A stretch of 64,000 bases of DNA from Chaetomidium leptoderma (Eukaryota; Ascomycota; Sordariomycetes; Sordariales; Chaetomiaceae). The notes under the pieces are model-generated. The model did no database searches. It saw only the letters and a program-made list of their open reading frames with translations, and was not told where the DNA came from. The stretch spans positions 62,001 through 126,000 of the forward strand of contig MU856869.1 of the NCBI GenBank assembly GCA_033296705.1, read 5' to 3'. How positions within the stretch are numbered: the stretch's first letter is position 1; each line of letters begins with the position of its first letter. A program made the position numbers and the translations under genes. This document shows positions 44,401 to 53,061 of this stretch, piece by piece.

Positions 44401-44676
44401 CAAGGCTTTCTCCCGCATTACACAGGACACGCGACGGCGTCCCTGACTCCGTCGCTCAGCACGAACCAGCAGTCCTCGGCCAGGGATATTTCGTCGGGCA
44501 AGTTCTCGGACGTGCCTGACCTGGTTGACATTAATGGCGTGGTTGTGTCGACTGCTCCAGAGAAGCGCGGCGAGAACCGTCCTCCCGGTAACGTGAGCTC
44601 CCTCGAGGACCAGTTCAAGCACCTCACGGTTGATGCGGCCAGCCGCCGCAACCTGACTTCTACCTTTAACATGTGA
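41449..44676 (+). CDS. Orphan coiled-coil protein, 1036 aa
   Basis: Three exons: 41449-41953, 42017-44279, 44334-44676. Introns of 63 nt (GTACGT...CAGCAG) and 54 nt (GTACGA...GCTGAC...GCAG). The second intron removes an in-frame TAG at 44311. The N-terminal ~165 residues look folded and basic (MKQPSFRKRAKRLLKLLKDL, LLRLHNRCKFIEIKIDSLV, VVAFIICHLPSAFSHDG, RWYYPPRHRTYYLFAYMSRSM). A long Pro/Ser-rich part follows. Residues about 520-585 form a coiled coil (KQIASFKQNLKYHDDQL, EMEQRIQVIKGHIQKFEATL). The C-terminal third has PRGYASTWTGSKYAREM and FNFGVPYLLGTLPKGVNP. I do not recognise the family and see no enzyme motif. Frame continuity, splice signals and Kozak context (TCACAATGAAG) support the gene. 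Confidence 0.8.
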
Positions 44677-45363
44677 GGTATCGGAGGGTTATTGGTGAAG
44701 GAGGCGGGTTTGTCGGCAAGGTATCGGCATCATGACATGTTTATGGTACGGGGTCGAGTAGTGTTAGGGTCTTTTCTCTCATTGATATGTTGTCAGCTCG
44801 AGGCGCTCTGCCGGCTTAATTGTGGATGGCGGTTGTTTGAGCATGTCACGGGGATTAGGAGCATGTTATACCGAGGGCAGCTTACTACTAGATGATGTAG
44901 AATAGGGCTTTCATAAAACAGACAAAGTATTGCGGTTTAGCACCATCTGTGGTATTGCGTGAGTCTAGGGTGATACATCGAGGGTGCGTAGTGAATTATG
45001 GTTTGTGAGGGATCAACGGTTTAGTAGTAGAGAAGGTTCTCATGACAAGCTTTGGAGCTAAAGCGGTGAGTGATTGTTTATTGCATCACTTCTTCTTGTG
45101 GAAATTCAACCCTATTTGTTGGCATACCCGTGACACTCGGACGCCAGCCAGTGCACATGTGCTGTGCATGAAGAACCAAAACTCCAGAGATGTATCCAAC
45201 GCCTTTTCCACACACCCCTTTTCCACACACCCCTTTTCCACACACCCCTTTTCCACACACCCCCTTTCCACAAAACTCCATCCTAAGTACAAACATAAAT
45301 CCTTGTCGGGAATAACAAAGAAATCCCCAGATAAATAAACAGATAGATGGATGGACAGATGGA
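44677..45363. other. Intergenic: convergent 3' ends with a 15-bp tandem repeat
   Basis: No gene. Both neighbours end here. Contains the TTTTCCACACACCCC repeat at 45204-45263. Confidence 0.6.
45204..45263 (+). repeat. 15-bp tandem repeat, four perfect copies
   Basis: TTTTCCACACACCCC is repeated four times without change, followed by a degenerate fifth copy. No spacers, so it is not a CRISPR-like array; it is a minisatellite in a 3' flank. Confidence 0.92.
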
Positions 45364-47430
45364 TCAATCACGATCCATCCACCGATCCCACACCCCCTGA
45401 GCCGTCTTGCGCCCGGGCACCCTCCCACTCCCACTCTTACTCCCACTCTTACTCCCACTCTTACCACCCCCATCATCACCATCACCACCACCATCATCAT
45501 CATCATTAGTACTACTAGCCTTCCCCTTCTTCGCCGACCCCATCCCGCCCGCATACCGCGCCTCCTCCTCCTCCCACCCGCGGCGCTCGACGCTCTTGCG
45601 CGCGAGATAGGCGCGGGCGAAGCGCCAGGCTTCGGCGTCGGCTAGGTTCCAGGCCTCGACGGCGTCGCGGAGGGCGAGGTCTTGTTTTGGGGCATTTCCC
45701 TTTTTGGCTTTTTGGGAGGAGGAGGAGGAGGGGGATAGGACGATGGTTTGGGCGCGGGCGAGGAGGGCTGGTTCGAGGGAGAGGTCTGCTTCTGTTGGTT
45801 GGGGGCCGTCGGTTAGTGCGTGGAGCGGGACGGGAGGTGGTGGTGGTGGTGGAGTATCGGGGGTGGAGGGTAGGGTGAAGCCAAAGTGCCAGTCTAGATG
45901 GTCCTCCGCCGGGATGGGGTGCTCGGCGGCGAGCCAGAGGGAGCGGGACGCGCCGCCTTGGGCGCTTTTGGTTTTTTCTTTGGGCTTGGTGAGGCTGTCC
46001 TCGTCCGAGGCCACGGCTTCTTTGAAGAGGCGGAGGCGTGGGGTGGCGGACATGGAGTCTGGGAAGAGGGAGGAGGTGAGGGAGATTATCCAGGCGTCGC
46101 GTGGGGATTTGTTGCGGATCCAGGAGATGGACAGTTGCGGTTGGAGGGAGTTGAGGGTGGACGAGGTGTAGGGGTGTGGGACAGTGCCGATGGTGTAGAG
46201 CGTGCGGGAGCCAGAGTACGAGGATGGGGTGGTGATGGTCATCGGCTTGGAGCCGTCGCAGGGGCGGCAGCGGGGGCGGTTGGGCGGGCAGGTGTTGGGG
46301 AGGGGGGTTTCTGGACAGTGGGCGAGTCGTTGGGCTAGCTCATAGGCGGGCCTGATGAGGTGGGTGGTGTGGTGTGGCAGGGGCTTGACCACGGCGATGC
46401 CGTCGGCGAAGACATTCTGCCAGGTGAGGTGGAGGTGAGCGCTGATGAGCTGCGTGAGGCTTTTGAGTCCCGACGCGTGGGATGCTGTGATGGCCTCACC
46501 GACCTTGGCGTACAGGGTCTCGATCTGGCGCGCCGAGTAGTAGGCCAGAGCCTTGGGCGCATCGTCTACGGTGAATGGGTTCTCCTTTTTCTTGTCCGAC
46601 TCTACCGCTGCCACGATGTTGTCGGCCTTGTTGGTCTGCTGGGTGCTGCCCATGGCGGCCTTGATGACGGCGGCCACTTCGCCCTTGGACCCCACAAACA
46701 ACCCATCGTCCAGGCCCTTGAACCTATTCAACTTGGGGAACTCGCCACGGCGGAGATAGATGAGAAGGGGGTCGTCGTGCGGGCCCATGGGGAAGAGGCG
46801 ATGTTGAGCGAGCAGGCCGTCGCCCATGTTCTCCCAGGCCAACCAGCGCATCAGGTCCGCCTTGAGCTCGGGCGTCATGTCCTTCAGCTTCTGCACCTCC
46901 TCGTATAGCGGGTTGTTCATGGCCTCGGCGGGGCTGAGGATGATGGGCCTGAACCCCTGGGCCCACCACGCGCGACGCCATGCCAGCAGCAGGTCGCTCT
47001 CGGCGTTCTTGCTCGCGCGGTCCTGGTCGACGGTGTTGTCGTAGTAGCAGTAGATCGGGGTGCGGTCCTTGAGCATGGGCAGCAGGGCGCGGCTTTCGTC
47101 GTGGGTGATGGAACTGCTGAAGGGCGTCAAGAGCCAGTTCCAATGAGCATACCATACCGAGTCGCCGTCCGTGTCGTTCTTCTGGCGGCGGGGCGGGTGC
47201 GACGGCTGCCTGAACGGGTTGAGCTTGTTTACCCAGGGCTTCCTGAACGACTTCGGAATGGATAGGCTGCCGCCGGCGGCTTGCAGGCGAGTGCTTGCGG
47301 GGATGGTGCCGGGCAGTGTGAAGAGCAGGCTGAAGATGGCGAAGACGGCGAGGCAAACGAGGAGGAGCGAGACGTGGCGGGGGCCGAGCCGGGGCACCGG
47401 GCGGCCGCAGACGGCGTACTGCTTCGGCAT
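45364..47430 (-). CDS. Type II membrane protein, possible Golgi glycosyltransferase-like orphan
   Basis: Single exon, 688 aa, ATG at 47430. A short basic cytoplasmic tail (residues 1-19) precedes one hydrophobic segment (about 20-41, VSLLLVCLAVFAIFSLLFTL), the layout of a signal anchor. The lumenal part has DRTPIYCYYDNTVDQDRAS, LLLAWRRAWWAQGFRPIILSP, and LKADLMRWLAWENMGDGLLAQ. That last block recalls the KADLLRY...GG.Y region of sugar-binding glycosyltransferases, though no clear DXD is present. Further on are HLHLTWQNVFADGIAVVKPLP and CPPNRPRCRPCDG. The C-terminus holds a proline run and SGSK repeats. A secretory-pathway location is well supported; enzymatic function is only a suggestion. 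Confidence 0.78.
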   Translation of the reverse strand: MPKQYAVCGRPVPRLGPRHVSLLLVCLAVFAIFSLLFTLPGTIPASTRLQAAGGSLSIPKSFRKPWVNKLNPFRQPSHPPRRQKNDTDGDSVWYAHWNWLLTPFSSSITHDESRALLPMLKDRTPIYCYYDNTVDQDRASKNAESDLLLAWRRAWWAQGFRPIILSPAEAMNNPLYEEVQKLKDMTPELKADLMRWLAWENMGDGLLAQHRLFPMGPHDDPLLIYLRRGEFPKLNRFKGLDDGLFVGSKGEVAAVIKAAMGSTQQTNKADNIVAAVESDKKKENPFTVDDAPKALAYYSARQIETLYAKVGEAITASHASGLKSLTQLISAHLHLTWQNVFADGIAVVKPLPHHTTHLIRPAYELAQRLAHCPETPLPNTCPPNRPRCRPCDGSKPMTITTPSSYSGSRTLYTIGTVPHPYTSSTLNSLQPQLSISWIRNKSPRDAWIISLTSSLFPDSMSATPRLRLFKEAVASDEDSLTKPKEKTKSAQGGASRSLWLAAEHPIPAEDHLDWHFGFTLPSTPDTPPPPPPPVPLHALTDGPQPTEADLSLEPALLARAQTIVLSPSSSSSQKAKKGNAPKQDLALRDAVEAWNLADAEAWRFARAYLARKSVERRGWEEEEARYAGGMGSAKKGKASSTNDDDDGGGDGDDGGGKSGSKSGSKSGSGRVPGRKTAQGVWDRWMDRD
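45421..45470 (+). repeat. CTCCCACTCTTA repeat encoding SGSK units
   Basis: Twelve-base units repeated about four times; on the minus strand they encode Ser-Gly-Ser-Lys repeats near the C-terminus of the membrane protein. Confidence 0.8.
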
Positions 47431-47943
47431 GGTGTCGATTTCGGGTCAGAGAAGTGAAGATGTCAAGCGCCGGAAAGGCATCGGTTCGAGAAGGTCGAGG
47501 CCGATGACGGAACACGACTAGAAATGAAACGAGCGGAAGTGGTTGGACAGACAGTCAAACGGTCGATTCGAAGGTAATTAGAGCATGGTGTTGAAAATAA
47601 AAAGACTTGACTGCCTTGCTGGCTGCCGGCCTTTTCGCCGAGGTTGACCGCGATCGTCAGGGGAATCGGAGGGTTGAAGTCGGGAGTGGTTCCGAAGGAC
47701 GGAAGGACGGGGCGGGAGAGTTGTGGAATAAGACAGCGGTGCACCAACAGACGCGGTCGTTCCATGGCGTCAGCGAGAGGGATGTGGAATAGGGTTAGGG
47801 TCTTGAGACCCCGGACTCTCCTGGCTCCCCGAGGCAACCCCAGGAAAGACAACCTGGAAACAAAAGAGGATCGAGGTTCATTGCTTTCATTTCAATCAGG
47901 GTATCCGGCGCTATCCAGTACTCGCCAAAGCAAACCAAAATGT
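47431..47943. other. Intergenic: promoter of the membrane-protein gene / abp2 3' flank
   Basis: No gene seen; only short frames on both strands. Confidence 0.5.
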
Positions 47944-50081
47944 TCAGCGCTCTCTGACCGACTCAATAATCTTGGCCTTGAGCCGCACCATCTCCTCGTC
48001 GCGCTGTTGCAGCGTCGCGGCCAACTCTTTGTACTTGCGCTCCCACTGATCCGCCTGCGACCCGCTGGTGCCATTTGGGCTGGTACCATCCGGGGTATCA
48101 TCACCCTTCTTCGCCTTCTTCCACTTCTCGTGCATCACCGTCTCCTCCATGGCCCAGTCCCCTATGATACCCCCAAACCGCAGCTGCCAATTGCAAGCGT
48201 ACCGCGTCCGGTCGGCGAGTTCCTCGACCCGTGTTATTCGCAGGCTGCCCTTGTCCATCAGTATCTTGCCGCCGGCCAATGCCGACAGGTTGATGAGGAA
48301 GGCCTCCTTGGTCGGTGCCGCCTTGAGCAGGTTCTCAATGACCCTCTGTGAGAAGGCCCAGGCCTCGTTGACGCCGCAGGCCGGTATCCGATTCTGCTTT
48401 TCGTCGTACCAGTCGGCTCGTAGGACGCTGGATACAAACAAGGCCTCGATCCCGTCCATGTTGGTGCGGTCCGTCGGGTCCTGCGACAAGACACACTGTT
48501 CCGCGCCTGGGGGTAGGGACGCCCCAACAAACGTCATTGGGCTTTGGGTATATATGGTGCTCACTCCTCCGCCGCTAGACGGTTTGGCTGCGGGCTGGCC
48601 GTGTGACTGAGGCTCGGCCGCCTGCCCGTTCACCATCACTACTGGTGTCACGACCGGCTCTGGCAGCGGAGGAGTGGCCAGCCGAACTTCGCCCCCCTTT
48701 CTTTCCGGCACCTGCAACGATAGCATTCGCCTCTTGGCTGGCCGAGGGGGCGCTGACTCTTGGACTGGTGAGAAATGGTTGCCATCCTGTGCGGGCTGCG
48801 GTGGAGGGGGTGGGGGCGGGGGAGCCGGAGCCGGAGCCGGAGCGCCATGAGAAGTGGTAGCCGATATCGTCTGGATGGGATTGCTCGTAGGTGCAGCCGT
48901 AGTAGAGCCGTTGGTCGTAGCAGTGTTCTTGTCAGGCGTTGGAGATGGGAACCGAAAACTGGGCGTCTCTGAAGTTGGGAATGCCGAGAACGGCCCCTCA
49001 TTGTTCGCGCCCCGGTTGATGGGTGGCCTGCCTCGTGTCTTCCCGGTTGCGCTGATACCACCGCTTCGCCAAGCGGACGACACAACCTTGGCCCCGTGCC
49101 GTCGGCTCGCGGACCTGGCCTTGGAAGGGGTGATGGCTGACTTGGGCTCGTCCGCCCAGAATGCGTTCCTGGTCGAGGGCGTAATGGCAGACTGCGGGAT
49201 CGGATAGGCTGTCATTGGCGTTTGGACAATGTCGTTTCCCCAGGAAGGCGCAGATGGGTTTAGCCTCGAGGGGTCGGGCACTGGAGGGAAGAGGAAGACG
49301 CTGCCTCTCCCGTCTGGCTGAGCCGTCCACGCTTCTGCCGCGGCGGGTCTTCCGCCGCCCGCGTGATCATCTGCTTGGGGCGATGGCCGCTGGGAAGGCG
49401 ATTTGCCCATCTCGTCGTCGTCGGGTTTCCTCCTGCCCCTCCTGGGCTTGATTTGAGGCAAGAGTGCCCGCAAGGCCATGTCATCCTCTGCCGCCACGCC
49501 ATCCCGCTCCGACTCGGCGATAGGAATGTGCTCCGAGGGAATCTCGGTCCAGTAGGTAGACTGGCGGCCAATGAGATACTCGAAAAAGGCATCGACATGC
49601 ATTGAATGCATCCATCTCTTTATTTTGGATTAGCAAACCCTCCATTTCGACGGGCGAGACCAGCTTGACGCGTACATACCTTGAGTCGAACAGCATATTG
49701 CTGGATCTTCTGGGAGCTCTGGCCCTTCTCCTGGTTCGGTGGCTCCACCCCCAACTTCAGTGCCAACTCGGCCCACGTCTTGAGCTCTTTGGTCTCGAGC
49801 TTCTTAATCAGCTCGAACAGCGTGTAGGTGCTAAAGCTCTTGCCTCCGCTCTTGGGGGGAGAGCGGAATGCCTCGCGTAATGCGGCCGAGTCTGTCTCGG
49901 CGGGCACACCCGGGTTGCAGTAGAGGATAAATGCCACATAGGCATCCTCTATCGAGAGGCCATCCACGTTCCTGTTTGGGAGTGCGCTCCTTGTTGAAGT
50001 CTGCGCGGCATGACTAGGCTGCATGGATGTTGGTGACGCCGTAAAGACGTGCTGGGGCGGATGCTGCTGCATCGTGGCCAT
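47944..50081 (-). CDS. abp2: ARS-binding protein 2 (Abp2) homologue
   Basis: Two exons (complement): 50081-49680 and 49617-47944, 691 aa; 62-nt phase-0 intron with GTATGT donor, GCTAAT branch and AAG acceptor. The N-terminal Abp2 domain (about residues 35-160) contains LPNRNVDGLSIEDAYVAFILYCNP (core DAYVAFILYCNP), LREAFRSPPKSGGKSFSTYTLFELIKKLETKE (core SFSTYTLFELI), LGVEPP and, across the splice, YAVRLK-RWMHSMHVDAFFEYLIG. S. pombe Abp2 binds ARS DNA; in filamentous fungi the family is conserved but little studied. A long Pro/Ser-rich middle (with PPPPPPPPQPAQ) leads to a second conserved-looking block (VLRADWYDEKQNRIPACGVNEAW, NLSALAGGKILMDKG, WQLRFGGIIGDWAMEE) and a C-terminal coiled coil. 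The only ATG of the first exon frame is at 50081. Confidence 0.88.
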
Positions 50082-51526
50082 TCTCAATCATCCGAGCTGC
50101 ACCGGTGTTGAGAAGGGGATTCGAGGGTCGCTGAAGCGAATGGCATGCCCATTTCCAGTCAAAGCCCCTTTCCGCCGCGTCGTGCCGTCTCTCGGCTTCT
50201 CCACGCTAGCCCGCCGTCTCAATTCAGGAAACCGAGTTCCGCGATCAGGCTGTTGGCGTCCAGCTCCAATGATGGATCGGAGGATGCGATGAAGCAGAGG
50301 ATTTGTTCATGGCCAATCCAGGAATATGGCGCAGCTTTCGATTTGCCTGAACATGGGGGCTGACGATAGCTTTTTCTCTTCGATCGGTAGATTCGGTTTT
50401 TGTGTCTAACGGCGCGCCAGGCTGGACCGATGAGATGGTGGAAGTGGGCGAGAGAGAGTGTCCCATGTTTCCTTCAACAGCCCCGTCTGGGGGACTGGGA
50501 GACTGGGACCCTCTGGGCCGTGCCCGGGCCCCTGCCATCTGGGGAATGGGCCCAAAAATAGACTGCCAAGCCTAGAGGAGACTGTATTAAAGCACCGTGT
50601 CATGCACTGTAACCGCCCCACAGTCACATGCAGCCACAAATGGACTGCTGTTTCGGATACCCCTTGGCCTCGAGCCTCCTCCCCCAGCTCTGCCTACCTT
50701 AGGTAAGGTTGCCCCTTGGTTCGAAGACGAACAAGAAGGGTCGCGACTCCATCCCAAGAGCTGGCTCGAATTGAAAACAAGTAGCAAGGCGGAGGGCGGA
50801 GCGTCCACTGTTATTGAGTTGCACAAGCCGGGGCTGACGTCTGGTGCCGATCGAAGTAACTGGTTTTAGAGTTGACGAAAGTAATAAATCGCTTCGAGCA
50901 GAGACAGCTCCATGAACCGTAGAGTCTGTCTGCCTTGCAAGTCGAAACGGCGCAACTGTCGAAGTTGAGTTTTGGTCGACATGGAACGCATGATGGCCTC
51001 GAAGCTGGCAATTTAACTTAATGGCGAGATGCCAAAACTCACCCGACATCTTCCATAGACCGTTGGTAGGCTTTCACATGATCCCAAGTGCCGCGAAAAC
51101 CCGCCCGGCACGCGGGAGTGTGCGAGTGACGTCGCCGGCCCGCCAGACGTGCCATTTCCTGGGGTCCCGCACTTATCGGACCTCGGCAGCAGCAGCATCA
51201 TCTCATCGCAACCGCAACCGCTCCGAGACGACCGCGAATGAAGAAATAGGAATGGAATGAGCTGGGACGTTTCTGCTCGGCATTTCTTCTCCACAAGCTT
51301 GATCCCCTGATTCTCTGTATATATATTCAATAATTCTGCATTCCAGCTGCCGTTATCCATTTACGGTCTAACCTTCCCTACCTGCCTGCCTTTACCTTGC
51401 ACAACAGTTGAGCCTGACTTTGGTGCATGCACCTCACCCAACCCCGCCGACGCCGCCGTTGACAACAGCCGCATTTCACTCAACCTAAAACTGCAGCACT
51501 TGCATCGCGTCGCCGCCACCCACACC
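50082..51526. other. Intergenic: divergent promoter region (abp2 / ant1)
   Basis: 1.4 kb, no gene supported. A TATA-like string lies about 200 bp upstream of the ant1 ATG. Confidence 0.5.
51316..51327 (+). promoter_or_regulatory. TATA-like element upstream of ant1
   Basis: TGTATATATATT about 200 bp before the ant1 start codon. Position is plausible for a core promoter with a ~150-nt leader, but it is only an A/T string. Confidence 0.25.
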
Positions 51527-52688
51527 ATGTCGCAGTCCAAGCCGGTGCTCCCGCAAAACGACAATGTCGCCCACGCCCTCGCCGGCGCGGGTGGCGGCGT
51601 CCTATCCATGGCCCTGACGTATGCTGCTTTCTTTTTACCATCTTGCTGCTTGCCTCTTCTTGTTTTCCCCCACCCTAATAACTAGATAACTAACAACACA
51701 CGCATCCGCGGCGCAGCTACCCCCTAATCACGCTCTCGACGCGCGCCCAAGTCGAGTCCAAGCGCGCCGAGACGGCCTTCCTAGCGGCCGTCAAGCACAT
51801 CATCGCGCGCGAGGGCGTGTCGGGCCTCTACTCGGGCCTGTCGTCGGCCCTCTTCGGCATCAGCGTGACCAACTTTGTCTACTACTACTGGTACGAATGG
51901 ACGCGCGCCTTCTTCGAGACGGCCGCCGCCAAGGCCGGCCGCGCCTCCAAGAAGCTGACCACGGTCGAGAGCATGATGGCGGGCGCCCTCGCCGGCTCCG
52001 CGACTGTCATCCTGACCAACCCCATCTGGGTCGTCAACACGCGCATGACGGCTCGGAAGAGCAGCGACAGCGATGAGGAGGAGGGCGGGGAGCTGCTCCC
52101 CGGTGGTGGTGGTGCGGCCAAGAAGGAAAAGAGGAGCCGGCCCCTCAGCACCATCGGCACGCTGTTGAGCCTGCTGCGGACCGAGGGCCCGCAGGCGCTG
52201 TTTGCGGGCGTCGTGCCCGCGCTGGTGCTGGTCATCAACCCGATCCTGCAGTACACGCTGTTTGAGCAGATGAAGAACACGCTCGAGAAGAAGCGGCGCG
52301 TGACCCCGACCGTGGCCTTTTTCCTGGGCGCCCTCGGCAAGCTGTTTGCCACGAGCGTCACGTACCCGTATATCACGGTCAAGAGCCAGATGCACGTCGC
52401 CAAGCCGGGCGTCAAGAAGGAGGGCGTCTTTGAGGCCATCAACAGGGTCATCCAGGAGGAAGGTTATGCTGGCTTGTACAAGGGTAAAAAAAATTTTTCT
52501 TCCGCTTTTTCTTATCCCCCCGTTTCGAGTGACGGCTAAACTAACTAACGCTGTTTTTTTCAGGCATTGGCCCCAAGGTCACGCAGAGCGTGCTGACGGC
52601 CGCGTGTCTGTTTGCCTTCAAGGACGTGCTCTACGAGCACTCGGTCCGGCTGAGGAGCTCCATGGCCAAGAAGGCTCTTGCTGCTTGA
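51527..52688 (+). CDS. ant1: Peroxisomal adenine nucleotide carrier (Ant1/PMP47 type)
   Basis: Three exons: 51527-51618, 51717-52483, 52564-52688, 327 aa. Introns of 98 and 80 nt (CTAAC branch sites). It belongs to the mitochondrial carrier superfamily, with three ~100-residue repeats. The repeat signatures are YPLITLSTRAQVE (degenerate), NPIWVVNTRM and TYPYITVKSQM, a set characteristic of the peroxisomal ATP/AMP antiporters rather than mitochondrial ADP/ATP carriers. The protein imports ATP for fatty-acid activation in peroxisomes. A hydrophilic insert with an acidic run and Gly/Lys stretch (about residues 145-175) lies in the second matrix-side loop. GLYSGLSSALFGI, LFAGVVPALVLVINP and GLYKGIGPKVTQS are the usual helix-loop blocks. 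Peroxisomal assignment rests on the signatures. Confidence 0.9.
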
Positions 52689-53061
52689 AGAGCGGTAGTC
52701 GGGCGGAGAATCAGGCGATACCCCGGGTACCCTAAAATGGCGCTATGGATATGACTGGCCAGTGATGTTCCAAGTGCTATAGACTGTTAAGACCTACGGC
52801 CGTGTTCCGGCAGCCACGGGGAGGAAACGATGGAGGAAGTGAGATGAAGGAGTTTTACTGTAAGGGAGGTTTAGTGAATATGTTATGGGAGGCATCTTGA
52901 GGGACACAAGACTGTATATTAAACAAACGATGTAAAGTTTTACCGAGGCAGAGAGGGAGGCGCATAAACGGGCGGGGGGGAAGGTTGGGCGGCAAATATC
53001 AAATTCCCTTTTTTTCCTTTCATTCATTCCCAAAGCAACTCCTTTCTTTCCCCTCCCCCCC
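52689..53061. other. Intergenic: convergent 3' ends (ant1 / naa35)
   Basis: No gene; presumed 3' UTRs of both neighbours. Confidence 0.6.

Noticed and set aside
45204..45263. CRISPR-like array
   Set aside because: Units are directly adjacent with no spacers, and the host is a eukaryote.
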